NCBI RefSeq assembly: GCF_035605935.1
Contig: NZ_DATNGK010000292.1
Location: forward strand, 1-28,853
Source of the DNA: Actinocrinis sp035605935
GTDB lineage: Bacteria > Actinomycetota > Actinomycetes > Streptomycetales > Catenulisporaceae
Direction: 5' to 3'
DNA: 28,853 nt
In this document: positions 16,104 through 24,175 of the stretch, in pieces
Position numbering within the stretch: the first letter of the stretch is position 1
How the letters are laid out: each line of letters opens with the position of its first letter
Notes under the pieces: generated by a model
Databases searched by the model: none
The model's input: the letters and a program-made list of their open reading frames with translations, nothing else
What the model was told of the DNA's origin: nothing
Program-made: the position numbers and the translations under genes

Positions 16104-16745
16104 TCAGCGGATCAGGTTGGGCACGACCTTGGCCAGCTGATCAAACGTCAGCGCGCCCTCGCGCAGCAGCTTCGGCGCGTCACCGGTCAGGTCGACGATC
16201 GAGGAGGGCACGTTGTCCGCCGTCGGCCCGCCGTCGAGGTAGATCTCCACCGCGGTACCGAGCTGGTCCTGAGCCTCGGAAGCGGTGGTCGCCGGCGGCT
16301 GTCCTGAGCGGTTCGCGGACGACACGCCCATCGGGCCGACCTCGGTCAGCAGCTCGATCGCGACCGGGTGCAACGGCATGCGGACCGCGACGGTGCCGCG
16401 TGCGTCGCCCAGGTCCCACTGGAGCGAGGGCTGATGGCGGGTGACGATCGTCAACGCGCCGGGCCAGTAAGCGTCCACCAGATCCCACGCGTTCTCGGGG
16501 AACTGTGCGACCAGGCCGTGCAGCGTGGTGGGCGAGCCGACCAGCACCGGCACCGGCATGTCGCGGCCGCGGCCCTTCGCGGCCAGCAGCGCGGCGATCC
16601 CGGAGGCTGAGAAGGCGTCCGCGCCGATGCCGTACACCGTGTCGGTCGGCAGGACGACCAGCTCTCCGCGACGCACCGAGCCGGCCGCCTCGCGCAGCCC
16701 GGCGGTGCGCTGATCCGGATCCGAACAGTCGTAGCGACGGCTCAC
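16104..16745 (-). CDS. tsaC: L-threonylcarbamoyladenylate synthase (Sua5/YrdC/TsaC)
   Basis: Makes threonylcarbamoyl-AMP from threonine, bicarbonate and ATP, the first step of t6A modification at position 37 of ANN-decoding tRNAs. From the GTG at 16745 the protein is 213 residues (MSRRYDCSD), matching the family start in actinomycetes. GAGAGG lies nine bases upstream; I prefer this to the longer start at 16781. Marks of the YrdC fold are LVVLPTDTVYGIGADAF, AKGRGRDMPVPVLV, PGALTIV and MGVSSANRSGQPP. The C-terminus SSIVDLTGDAPKLLREGAL fits the family. There is no extra Sua5 domain. It lies 78 bases after prmC on the same strand. Confidence 0.95.
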   Translation of the reverse strand: MSRRYDCSDPDQRTAGLREAAGSVRRGELVVLPTDTVYGIGADAFSASGIAALLAAKGRGRDMPVPVLVGSPTTLHGLVAQFPENAWDLVDAYWPGALTIVTRHQPSLQWDLGDARGTVAVRMPLHPVAIELLTEVGPMGVSSANRSGQPPATTASEAQDQLGTAVEIYLDGGPTADNVPSSIVDLTGDAPKLLREGALTFDQLAKVVPNLIR

Positions 16746-16823
16746 CTGCGTGCACCTCTCATCTTCGCTGCTTCGCTGCATCTGAGATCTGACTGCGGCT
16801 TACCTTACTGAGAGCGACTGCGG

Positions 16824-17765
16824 CTACCCGCGGCGGCCTTCCTTGCGCGCGGTCACGAACCGCGGGCGTCCGGTCAGATCTCGGTGGTCGGCCGCCTCGG
16901 CCCAGCCGCGTTCCTCCAGGAAGATGCGCTGCACCGCCCCGCCCTGCTGGTCCGAGTGTTCCACAGCGACCCAGCTGCCCGGGCGCAGCAGCCGGAACGC
17001 CGTCCGTTCGAGGGAACGGATCATGTCCAGCCCGTCCGGGCCGGAGAAGAGGGCCAGCTGCGGGTCGTAGTCGCGCGCCTCGGTCGAGACGCCCTCCCAC
17101 TCCTCGAGCGGGATGTACGGCGGATTCGAGACGACCAGATCCACGGTCCCGTTGAGTTCCGACAGCGCGGTGCGCGCGTCGCCGCGGTGCAACGTGACCC
17201 GCCTGCCTTCGGCCACTTTCGTTATGTTGCGCTGCGTCCAGGTCAGCGCGTCCTCGGACAGCTCGACCGCGTGGACCCGCGAGCGCGGCACTTCTTGCGC
17301 TATGGCCAGCGCGATCGCGCCCGAGCCGCTGCACAGGTCGACGATGACGGGTTCTGCGATGTCCAGGCCGCGCAGCCGGTCGATCGCCCAGCCGACCATG
17401 ACCTCGGTCTCCGGCCGCGGCACGAACACCCCAGGGCCGACCTCGAGTTCGAGGTAGCGGAAGAAGGCGCGGCCGGTGATGTGCTGCAGCGGTTCGCGGT
17501 TCTCGCGGCGGGCGATCGCGGCCCAGAAGCGCGCGTCGAAGTCGCCATCGCGCACCGTGTGCAGCTCGCCGCGCCGTACCCCGTGCACCCACGCGGCCAG
17601 TTCCTCGGCATCGGCGCGCGGGGAGTCGACCCCGGCCTCGGCCAGGCGCACGGCCGCGAGCGCGACCTCGGAGAGCAGCAGGTTCAGCGGACGCGCGCCC
17701 ACCAGCGTCGTCGCGGCCGGCTCTTCGTCCGCCGCCGTCCCATCGCTCACTGCCTCGCCGCTCAT
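16824..17765 (-). CDS. prmC: Release-factor glutamine methyltransferase
   Basis: Methylates the Gln of the GGQ motif in release factors, using S-adenosylmethionine. The 313 residues begin with about 25 poorly conserved residues, then a helical N-terminal domain. The SAM-binding motif DLCSGSGAIALA is at 143-154 and the catalytic NPPY at 214-217. The start is ATG at 17765, only three bases after the prfA stop. The substrate is thus made directly upstream on the same transcript, and the two are likely translationally coupled. At its 3' end, the gap to tsaC carries two near-copies of GACTGCGGCT (16791-16800 and 16816-16825), the second running into the prmC stop. Confidence 0.95.
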   Translation of the reverse strand: MSGEAVSDGTAADEEPAATTLVGARPLNLLLSEVALAAVRLAEAGVDSPRADAEELAAWVHGVRRGELHTVRDGDFDARFWAAIARRENREPLQHITGRAFFRYLELEVGPGVFVPRPETEVMVGWAIDRLRGLDIAEPVIVDLCSGSGAIALAIAQEVPRSRVHAVELSEDALTWTQRNITKVAEGRRVTLHRGDARTALSELNGTVDLVVSNPPYIPLEEWEGVSTEARDYDPQLALFSGPDGLDMIRSLERTAFRLLRPGSWVAVEHSDQQGGAVQRIFLEERGWAEAADHRDLTGRPRFVTARKEGRRG

Positions 17766-17768
17766 GGC

Positions 17769-18842
17769 TCAGCTCTCCTGGACGCCGAGCTTGGCGGCCA
17801 GGTCGGCGTCGACGCAGGACTGGATCACTGGGTCGAGTTCGCCGTCGAGCACCTGGTCCAGGTTGTACGCCTTGAAGCCGGTGCGATGGTCGGAAAGTCG
17901 GTTCTCCGGGAAGTTGTACGTGCGGATGCGCTCTGAACGGTCCACGGTGCGCACCTGGCTGCGGCGCGCGTCGGAGGCCTCCTTGTCGGCCTCTTCCTGC
18001 GCGTGGGCCAGCAACCTGGCACGCAGGATCCGCATCGCCGACTCCTTGTTCTGGAGCTGCGACTTCTCGTTCTGGCAGGACACGACCACACCGGTGGGCA
18101 AGTGCGTGATGCGTACCGCGGAGTCGGTGGTGTTAACGGACTGACCGCCGGGGCCGGACGACCGGAAGACGTCGATGCGTAGGTCGTTCGGATTGATTTC
18201 GACCTCGACATCCTCCGCCTCGGGCATGACGAGCACGCCGGCTGCGGAGGTGTGGATGCGGCCCTGGGATTCGGTAACCGGTACGCGCTGTACCCGGTGC
18301 ACGCCGCCCTCGTACTTCAGGCGCGCCCAGATGCCCTCTCCTGGCGGCGGGGTACCGCGGTATTTGACGGCCAGTGAGACATCCTTGTAGCCGCCAAGAT
18401 CCGAGTCGGTGGCCTCAAGGATCTCGGTCTTCCAGCCGCGCCGTTCGGCGTAGCGCAGGTACATGCGCAGCAGGTCGCCGGCGAACAGCATGGACTCCTG
18501 GCCGCCCTCCCCCGCCTTGACCTCGACGATGACGTCTTTATCGTCGTTCGGGTCGCGCGGGATCAGCAGGTGCTGCAACCGCAGCTCCAGTTCGCCGCGC
18601 AACTCCTGGAGGGTGTCGATCTCGTCGGCGAAGGCTGGGTCCTCACGGGCCAGCTCGCGCGCGGCCTCGATGTCCTCGGCGTTGGACTGATACGACCGGT
18701 ACGTCTCCGCGATCGGGGTCAGCTCGGCGTAACGCTTGCCGAGCTTGCGGGCCAGCGCCTGGTCGGTGTGCACTTGCGGGTCGGCGAGACGCTGTTCAAG
18801 CTCGGCGTGCTCGGCCAACAGATCGTCGATCGCCTCGAACAC
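17769..18842 (-). CDS. prfA: Peptide chain release factor 1
   Basis: Reads UAA and UAG stop codons in the ribosome and triggers peptide release. The 357 residues have the RF1 layout: N-terminal helical domain, stop-codon tripeptide PVT (188-190, a PxT form) in QRVPVTESQGRIHTSA, and the catalytic GGQ (232-234) in SSGPGGQSVNTTDSAVRI. PxT rather than SPF marks it as RF1, not RF2. The start is GTG at 18842. It is followed almost at once by prmC, whose product methylates this GGQ. It lies downstream of rpmE, from which a folded 120-base gap separates it. Confidence 0.97.
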   Translation of the reverse strand: MFEAIDDLLAEHAELEQRLADPQVHTDQALARKLGKRYAELTPIAETYRSYQSNAEDIEAARELAREDPAFADEIDTLQELRGELELRLQHLLIPRDPNDDKDVIVEVKAGEGGQESMLFAGDLLRMYLRYAERRGWKTEILEATDSDLGGYKDVSLAVKYRGTPPPGEGIWARLKYEGGVHRVQRVPVTESQGRIHTSAAGVLVMPEAEDVEVEINPNDLRIDVFRSSGPGGQSVNTTDSAVRITHLPTGVVVSCQNEKSQLQNKESAMRILRARLLAHAQEEADKEASDARRSQVRTVDRSERIRTYNFPENRLSDHRTGFKAYNLDQVLDGELDPVIQSCVDADLAAKLGVQES

Positions 18843-18911
18843 GGTGCTGCACCGGTCCTCTCGTCCTTATGCCGCCCGCGCGGCTGTGAAGTTGACCCGC
18901 CACTGACACGA

Positions 18912-18955
18912 AGCGGCGCCGACGCCGGCAGCGAATGCCTGGCATCGACGCCGCT
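18912..18955 (-). terminator. Two-tier hairpin between rpmE and prfA
   Basis: The outer stem is AGCGGCG (18912-18918) with CGCCGCT (18949-18955). The inner stem is GCCGGCA (18924-18930) with TGCC-t-GGC (18936-18943), joined by a symmetric five-by-five internal loop. It lies seven bases past the rpmE stop. It probably ends or trims most rpmE transcripts. The symmetric internal loop could also bind a protein, but that is speculation. Confidence 0.55.
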
Positions 18956-18962
18956 GTACGCG

Positions 18963-19184
18963 CTAGTTGCCGGTCTTCTTCTTGCCGCCGAAGCGGGCCT
19001 CGAACTTGGCGACGCGGCCGCCGGTGTCGAGGATCTTCTGCTTGCCGGTGTAGAAGGGGTGGCACTGCGAGCAGACTTCGGTGCTGATCCGGCCGCTGGT
19101 CGCGGTGGATCGCGTGGTGAAGCTGTTGCCACAGCTGCAGGTCACCTGGGTGACCACGTATTCGGGGTGGATCCCGGACTTCAC
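18963..19184 (-). CDS. rpmE: 50S ribosomal protein bL31, zinc-binding form
   Basis: A small ribosomal protein of the large subunit that bridges to the small subunit. The 73 residues include MKSGIHPEY at the start and four cysteines, C16 and C18 (TCSC) and C38 and C41 (CSQC). These mark the zinc-ribbon (C+) form, which is usually exchanged for a cysteine-free copy when zinc is low. FYTGKQKILDTGGRVAKFE is the family's conserved core. The start is GTG at 19184, six bases after GAGGAG. It lies between rho and prfA, its usual place in actinomycetes, with a strong stem-loop behind rho. Confidence 0.97.
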   Translation of the reverse strand: MKSGIHPEYVVTQVTCSCGNSFTTRSTATSGRISTEVCSQCHPFYTGKQKILDTGGRVAKFEARFGGKKKTGN

Positions 19185-19337
19185 GATGTGCTCCTCATGG
19201 TCGATTTGGCCGCCGGATCGCCCCGCGCGGGGCGTGAACCGGGACCGACGTACCAGTCTGCCAGGGCCGGGCCGTCGACTCCAAAACGGTGATCTTCACA
19301 CCGTCGGATTGGCTGCCGACTGCCCGTTTACATCCCT

Positions 19338-19368
19338 GGGCTCCGGTTCCGCAACGGCACCGGAGCCC
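19338..19368 (-). terminator. Stem-loop after rho
   Basis: GGGCTCCGGT (19338-19347) pairs with ACCGGAGCCC (19359-19368); CCG and CGG inside can extend it past one mismatch. It lies 26 bases downstream of the rho stop. It very likely ends the rho transcript and separates it from rpmE. There is no T-run. Confidence 0.75.
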
Positions 19369-19394
19369 CGGATATTCCTGGCGTGCGACGGCTG

Positions 19395-21488
19395 CTACTC
19401 GCCGTCCCGCGCCGGGGTGTTCTTCTGGATCTGCATCAGCAGCTCGACGTTCGACTTCGTCTTGCGCATCTGCGTGATCAGCAGCTCAAGGGCCTGCTGC
19501 TGGTCCATGTTGTGCAGCAGCCTGCGCAGGCGCCACATGACCGCCAGCTCCTCGGCGCCGAGCAGGATCTCCTCGCGCCGGGTGCTGGAGGCGTCGATGT
19601 CCACGGCCGGGAAGATGCGCTTGTCGGCCAGGCGCCGGTCGAGCTTGAGCTCCATGTTGCCGGTGCCCTTGAACTCCTCGAAGATCACCTCGTCGGCCTT
19701 CGAGCCGGTCTCCACCAGCGCGGTGGCCAGGATGGTCAGCGAGCCGCCGTTCTCGATGTTGCGCGCCGCGCCGAAGAAGCGCTTCGGCGGGTAGAGCGCG
19801 GTCGAGTCGACACCACCGGACATGATCCGGCCGGAGGCGGGCGCGGACAGGTTGTACGCGCGGCCGAGGCGGGTCATCGAGTCGAGCAGCACGACCACGT
19901 CGTGGCCCAGCTCCACCAGCCGCTTCGCCCGCTCGATGGCGAGTTCGGCGACCGTGGTGTGGTCCTCGGCGGGCCGGTCGAAGGTGGAGGCGATGACCTC
20001 TCCCTTGACCGAGCGCTGCATGTCGGTCACCTCTTCCGGCCGCTCGTCGACGAGCACGACCATGAGGTGGACCTCGGGGTTGTTGACGGTGATCGCGTTG
20101 GCGATCGCCTGCAGCACCAGGGTCTTACCGGCCTTGGGCGGCGAGACGATCAGGCCGCGCTGGCCCTTTCCGACCGGGGCGACCAGGTCGATGATCCGGG
20201 TGGTCAGCTGGCCGGACTCGGTCTCCAGGCGCAGCCGGTCCTGCGGGTAAAGCGGGGTGAGCTTGGAGAACTCGACGCGGTGGTTCGGGCTGCGCGGGTC
20301 GCGCGACTCGCGGGTCTCCTCGGGGGTGACGCCGTTGACGCTGTCCAGCTTGACCAGCGCGTTGAACTTCTCGCGCCGCTCGCCCTCGCGCGGCTGGCGC
20401 ACCGCGCCGACCACCGCGTCGCCCTTGCGCAGGTTGTACTTGCGGACCTGAGCCAGCGAGACGTACACGTCGTTCGGGCCGGGCAGGTAGCCGGAGGTGC
20501 GCACGAAGGCGTAGCTGTCCAGGACGTCCAGGATGCCCGCCACCGGAATCAGGACGTCGTCCTCAGTGATGGTGGACTCGGGCGCGCCGCCCTCGAAGCC
20601 CTCGCGGCCACGCCGGCCCCGGTTGTTGCGGTCCCGGTCGCGGTACCGGCTGCGCCGTCCGCGGCTGTCGAACTCCTCGTCCTGGCCGCCGCCCTGGTTA
20701 TCGCGCTGATTGTCCCGCTGGCTGTCGCGCTGGCTGTCGCGCTGACCATCGCGCTGGTTGTCCCGCTGGCCATCGCGGTTGCCCGGGCGCTCGTTGCCCT
20801 GGTGCTGCTGCTGACGGTCACCACGGTCGCCGCGGTCACGGTTGTTGCGGTTGGTGCGGTCGCGGTTGCGCTCCCGGCGGGAGTGCTGGTTAGCGCCGTC
20901 ACCCGGCGCGTTACCCGTCTGGGCGCTGCCGGTCTGTGCTCCGCCGCTCTGGGTCGCAGCGGACTGCGTGCCCGCCTGGCTCTGCGGCTCGGCAGCTGCG
21001 ACGGCCTGCGGCGCAGCGCTCTGCGCGGCGACAGGCTGCGCGGTCGCGGCGGGAGCGGCCTCGGCGACCCGGTTCTGCGCCGGGGCGGCCTCTACCGCAG
21101 CCTCCTCGCGGCGACCGGGCTGCTCGGGGACGCGGGTCTGCGCGGAGGTGGCCCGGCGGCGGCCGTTGGCACGCTGCGCGGGCGCTGTCGCCTGCTGGGT
21201 GGTGGCTGCGGCACCGTTCGAGCCGGTGCCCTCCGCACCACCGGCGGCGGTTCCGGTCGAGGCGGCGGCCGGCGCGGCGGCGCGGGTGGTCCCCGCGGGG
21301 GCGCCCTGGCGCTGTTGAATCGCCTCGATCAACTGACCCTTGGGCATCCGGGTCACTCCCTTGATGCCCAACTCAGCGGCCTTGAGTCGCAGTTCAGGCA
21401 GCAGGAGGCCGGACAGTCCGGTGCCGGTGCGGCGTCTGCCACGGGCCGCGGACTGGTCGGCGGAGGTCAGTTCGGTGGTATCGCTCAC
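19395..21488 (-). CDS. rho: Transcription termination factor Rho with long disordered N-terminal insertion
   Basis: A hexameric RNA helicase that ends transcription at C-rich sites. I take the GTG at 21488 (MSDTTELTSADQ), six bases after AAGGA, giving 697 residues. Residues about 25-60 form the N-terminal helical domain (LSGLLLPELRLKAAELGI, MPKGQLIEAI). Residues about 61-305 are a low-complexity insertion, first Ala/Gln/Thr-rich, then Arg/Asp/Asn/Gln-rich, with six QRDx units at 241-264. The cold-shock-type RNA-binding domain is at about 310-385 (ILDVLDSYAFVRTSGYLPG). The motor domain has the P-loop PKAGKT (451-456), a Walker B region LMVVLVDERPEE and the Q-loop/R-loop segments. E. coli Rho has 419 residues; actinobacterial Rho proteins carry such insertions, which raise RNA binding. 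It stands alone, with its own leader and terminator. Confidence 0.97.
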   Translation of the reverse strand: MSDTTELTSADQSAARGRRRTGTGLSGLLLPELRLKAAELGIKGVTRMPKGQLIEAIQQRQGAPAGTTRAAAPAAASTGTAAGGAEGTGSNGAAATTQQATAPAQRANGRRRATSAQTRVPEQPGRREEAAVEAAPAQNRVAEAAPAATAQPVAAQSAAPQAVAAAEPQSQAGTQSAATQSGGAQTGSAQTGNAPGDGANQHSRRERNRDRTNRNNRDRGDRGDRQQQHQGNERPGNRDGQRDNQRDGQRDSQRDSQRDNQRDNQGGGQDEEFDSRGRRSRYRDRDRNNRGRRGREGFEGGAPESTITEDDVLIPVAGILDVLDSYAFVRTSGYLPGPNDVYVSLAQVRKYNLRKGDAVVGAVRQPREGERREKFNALVKLDSVNGVTPEETRESRDPRSPNHRVEFSKLTPLYPQDRLRLETESGQLTTRIIDLVAPVGKGQRGLIVSPPKAGKTLVLQAIANAITVNNPEVHLMVVLVDERPEEVTDMQRSVKGEVIASTFDRPAEDHTTVAELAIERAKRLVELGHDVVVLLDSMTRLGRAYNLSAPASGRIMSGGVDSTALYPPKRFFGAARNIENGGSLTILATALVETGSKADEVIFEEFKGTGNMELKLDRRLADKRIFPAVDIDASSTRREEILLGAEELAVMWRLRRLLHNMDQQQALELLITQMRKTKSNVELLMQIQKNTPARDGE
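20697..20768 (-). repeat. Six 12-base tandem repeats inside rho
   Basis: Six in-frame units encode QRDN, QRDG, QRDS, QRDS, QRDN and QRDN. The DNA units differ at a few bases. They lie in the disordered insertion, so copy number can change without breaking the frame. Confidence 0.85.
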
Positions 21489-21869
21489 GAAGGGTCCTTC
21501 CCTGGAGCGGGCGCCGGTTCCGGGTGGTACCCGGCTCGGCGACCGGTCGTGCCCCGATCCGGCGGGCGGTGACCGATTCGGCACCGCGACGACCGCGGGG
21601 GCGGGGTTTCAAATACCGGAGCGTGGGAGCACCACGTCCGGCGGCGCGCTTGAATGCGCCAGAAAAGGGGGCCGTCTGGACCGCCGCCGTCAGGCGCCAT
21701 CGGATCAGGGAAATCCACAATGGGGTTGCGACGTAGGTCCTCAGGTGGGGAGCACTTGCCGTGGCCGCGCGGACGGAGCCCGAACGAACTCCGGGCCGAC
21801 GTGGACAACGGGTGCAGCTACGAGATTAACACTCTTGAGCCATTGTGGCATTCCCCACCTTCGACGAGA
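21489..21869 (-). promoter_or_regulatory. rho: rho leader and promoter region
   Basis: The 381 bases between thrB and rho hold no gene. A candidate extended -10 (TGT-TAATCT on the minus strand) is at 21823-21828 and would give a leader of about 325 bases; no good -35 is seen. The leader mRNA is C-rich near 21594-21610 (pyrimidine run opposite gggggcggggtttc). It has a stem CCGGGT/ACCCGG at 21520-21534 and a small stem AGGG/CCCT at 21491-21503 whose loop shows the ribosome site AAGGA. A long C-rich leader fits Rho controlling its own gene, which is known in other bacteria. Confidence 0.5.
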
Positions 21870-23042
21870 TCATGGCGTGTCGGTGTCATCCGGCGGCGAA
21901 TCGGCCGCCGCGCCCCTGGAAGCGACGGTCAGAACTGTGACGCCCCAGCCCTCGGGTGCATAGTCGGCGGCCTTCCGGGCCCAGTCCGGACCGACGGTGA
22001 GCACCAGCACGGTCGGGCCGGCGCCGGAGACGAACGCCGCGAACCCGTCGGCTCGCAGCCGCCGGATCAGGGCCGCGCTGTCCGGCATCGCCGCCGCGCG
22101 GTAGTCCTGGTGCAGCCGGTCGCGCGTGGCGGCATGCAGGAGTACAGCCCGATGATGATGGCTGAGTTCCGGGGCCGTCAATGCCGCGGTGAGCAGGCCG
22201 GCTCGGCCGGCGTTGAAGGCCGCGTCGCGGTGCGGCACCGAAGCGGGCAGCAGGCCGCGGGCGACCTCGGTGGCCAGGCGATTCGGCGGGATGAACGCCA
22301 CCGCGCCGACGTCGGCGGCCGGCTCGAGCCGCTGCGCAAAGGCCCGCATGTGCTCCGGCTGACGACCCGTGAAGATATCCGTCGAAACGTGCGTGGAAAC
22401 TTCCGGCGAACCGCCGGCCGCGATCACCAGGTCAGTATCCTGCCGGCCACCGGACGGCCGAGGTGCCTCAGTGCCCTGTCCGAGCCCGTGCTCCCGCTCA
22501 GGGTCCTGCTCCAGCCATGCGATGGTGAGGCCGCCACGCAACGCGGGCGCGACGTTGTCGGGGTGCCCCTCGATGTGGTTCGCGAGGTCGAGCAGCGCCT
22601 CGTCATCGAGCACTGACGCGCCGCCCTCGACCAGGTCGCGAGCCGCGGTCAGGCCGGCGCAGATCGCCGCGGAGGAGGAACCGAGGCCGCGGCCGTGCGG
22701 GATGCGATTGCGGCAGCTGACCCGCAGCCCGGCGGGCTGCCCACCGAGCGCGTCGAAGCCGACCCGCAGCGCGCGCACCAGCAGGTGGCTCTCGTCGAGC
22801 GGTACCTGTCCAGCCCCCTCGCCGAAGACCTCGACGTTGAGGCCCGGCTCGGCGAGGACCTGCACGACGACCTCGTCGCGCAGTTCCAGCGCGAGCCCGA
22901 AGGCGTCGAAGCCGGGACCGAGATTGGCGCTGGTGGCCGGGGGCCGGACGGTGACCGGCTCGCGCCGGAAGCGCGGCTGCCGTGTTACAGGTCGCGGTGA
23001 CGCAGACGTCAGCGACGGTTCGGGCAGGGCCAACCGGCTCAC
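21870..23042 (-). CDS. thrB: Homoserine kinase
   Basis: Phosphorylates homoserine with ATP, the fourth step from aspartate semialdehyde toward threonine. A GHMP-family kinase of 390 residues: the ATP-binding loop PHGRGLGSSSAA is at 115-126, the N-terminal motif VRPPATSANLGPGFDAFGLAL (read in parts) at 32-52, and the C-terminal glycine motif FAAFVSGAGPTVLVL near 345-360. The usual length is about 300-310. The extra comes from about 28 residues before the domain, a polar insertion at about 177-235, and a short acidic tail. The start is GTG at 23042; GTGA overlaps the thrC stop by four bases, so the two are coupled. Confidence 0.95.
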   Translation of the reverse strand: MSRLALPEPSLTSASPRPVTRQPRFRREPVTVRPPATSANLGPGFDAFGLALELRDEVVVQVLAEPGLNVEVFGEGAGQVPLDESHLLVRALRVGFDALGGQPAGLRVSCRNRIPHGRGLGSSSAAICAGLTAARDLVEGGASVLDDEALLDLANHIEGHPDNVAPALRGGLTIAWLEQDPEREHGLGQGTEAPRPSGGRQDTDLVIAAGGSPEVSTHVSTDIFTGRQPEHMRAFAQRLEPAADVGAVAFIPPNRLATEVARGLLPASVPHRDAAFNAGRAGLLTAALTAPELSHHHRAVLLHAATRDRLHQDYRAAAMPDSAALIRRLRADGFAAFVSGAGPTVLVLTVGPDWARKAADYAPEGWGVTVLTVASRGAAADSPPDDTDTP

Positions 23043-24121
23043 TCCAGTCCGAGGACGCCGACCGCGACTGCCGCGTCGACGGGGACTTTCGGCGGGGTCG
23101 GCGCGCCGTTGATGGCCCAGTCCGGGTCCTTGAGGCCGTTGCCGGTGACCGTCACGGTGATCCGCTGCCCGCGCGCCAGGCGGCCTTCCTCGGCCAGCTT
23201 CAGCAGCCCGGCCACGCCTGCGGCGCTGGCCGGCTCGACGAATACGCCTTCGCGCCCGGCAAGCAGCTTGTATGCGAAAAGGATCTGACGATCGGTCACC
23301 GACTCGATCAGGCCGCCGGATTCGTCGCGTGCGGCGATGGCCAGCTCCCAGGACGCTGGATTTCCGATGCGGATCGCGGTGGCGATGGTCTGCGGGTTGG
23401 CGACCGGCGCGCCGCTGACGAAGGGCGCTGCTCCGGCGGCTTGGAAGCCGTACATGCGCGGGCGGTGCGTGGCGAGCCCGGCCTTTTCGTACTCGGTGTA
23501 ACCCATCCAGTAGGCGGAGATGTTCCCGGCGTTGCCGACCGGCAGCACGTGCAGGTCAGGGGCGTCTCCGAGGGCGTCTACGACCTCGAAGGCGGCGGAC
23601 TTCTGCCCGGCGAGGCGCGCCGGGTTCACCGAGTTGACCAGCGCGACCGGATAGTTATCCGCGAGGTCGCGGGCCAGGGTCAGGCAGTCGTCGAAGTTGC
23701 CGGCCACCTGCAGGATCTTCGCGCCGTGCGCGAGTGCCTGGCTCAGCTTGCCGAGGGCGATCTTGCCGTCCGGGATGAGCACCGCGCAGATCATCCCGGC
23801 GCGCACCGCGTATGCGGCGGCCGAGGCGCTGGTGTTGCCGGTGGAGGCGCAGATGGCCGCCTTCGCGCCGTCCTCGGCGGCCTTGGAGATGGCCACCGTC
23901 ATGCCGCGGTCCTTGAACGAGCCGGTGGGGTTCATCCCCTCGACCTTGAGGTACACGTCGCAGCCGGTCAGCTCGGAGACCACGTTCGCGCGCACCAGCG
24001 GCGTGCCGCCCTCGCCCAGGGTGACCACCGGTGTGGCGGTGGAGACCGGCAGCCACTCGCGGTACTCCTCGATGACACCGCGCCAGGCGCCGCGCGCCCG
24101 GTTCAGGCTCTCAGCAGCCAT
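23039..24121 (-). CDS. thrC: Threonine synthase
   Basis: A PLP enzyme that turns O-phosphohomoserine into threonine, the last step of the branch. The 360 residues have the short fold-type II form: LGEGGTPLVRA near 35-45, the PLP lysine K70 in MNPTGSFKDRGM, the phosphate-binding loop PVGNAGNISAYWMGY, and the Ser/Gly-rich CASTGNTSASAAAYA. The start is ATG at 24121. It lies 54 bases after hom and overlaps thrB by four bases, giving the order hom-thrC-thrB common in actinomycetes. It is intact with no odd residues in the active site. Confidence 0.97.
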   Translation of the reverse strand: MAAESLNRARGAWRGVIEEYREWLPVSTATPVVTLGEGGTPLVRANVVSELTGCDVYLKVEGMNPTGSFKDRGMTVAISKAAEDGAKAAICASTGNTSASAAAYAVRAGMICAVLIPDGKIALGKLSQALAHGAKILQVAGNFDDCLTLARDLADNYPVALVNSVNPARLAGQKSAAFEVVDALGDAPDLHVLPVGNAGNISAYWMGYTEYEKAGLATHRPRMYGFQAAGAAPFVSGAPVANPQTIATAIRIGNPASWELAIAARDESGGLIESVTDRQILFAYKLLAGREGVFVEPASAAGVAGLLKLAEEGRLARGQRITVTVTGNGLKDPDWAINGAPTPPKVPVDAAVAVGVLGLE

Positions 24122-24175
24122 CTCGCTCTCTCTTCCCTCGCCTGCTCGCTCACCGGCGCTTCGATCGCGCCGCGC

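Noticed and set aside
16791..16825. Two copies of GACTGCGGCT between prmC and tsaC as a possible operator
   Set aside because: The second copy runs into the prmC stop and the copies are only ten bases long; more likely a small local duplication.
19383..21572. A 729-codon open frame on the plus strand opposite rho
   Set aside because: Rho is certain on the minus strand from its P-loop and RNA-binding motifs. The opposite frame is open only because of the GC-rich codon pattern, and its product is low-complexity with no recognisable domain.
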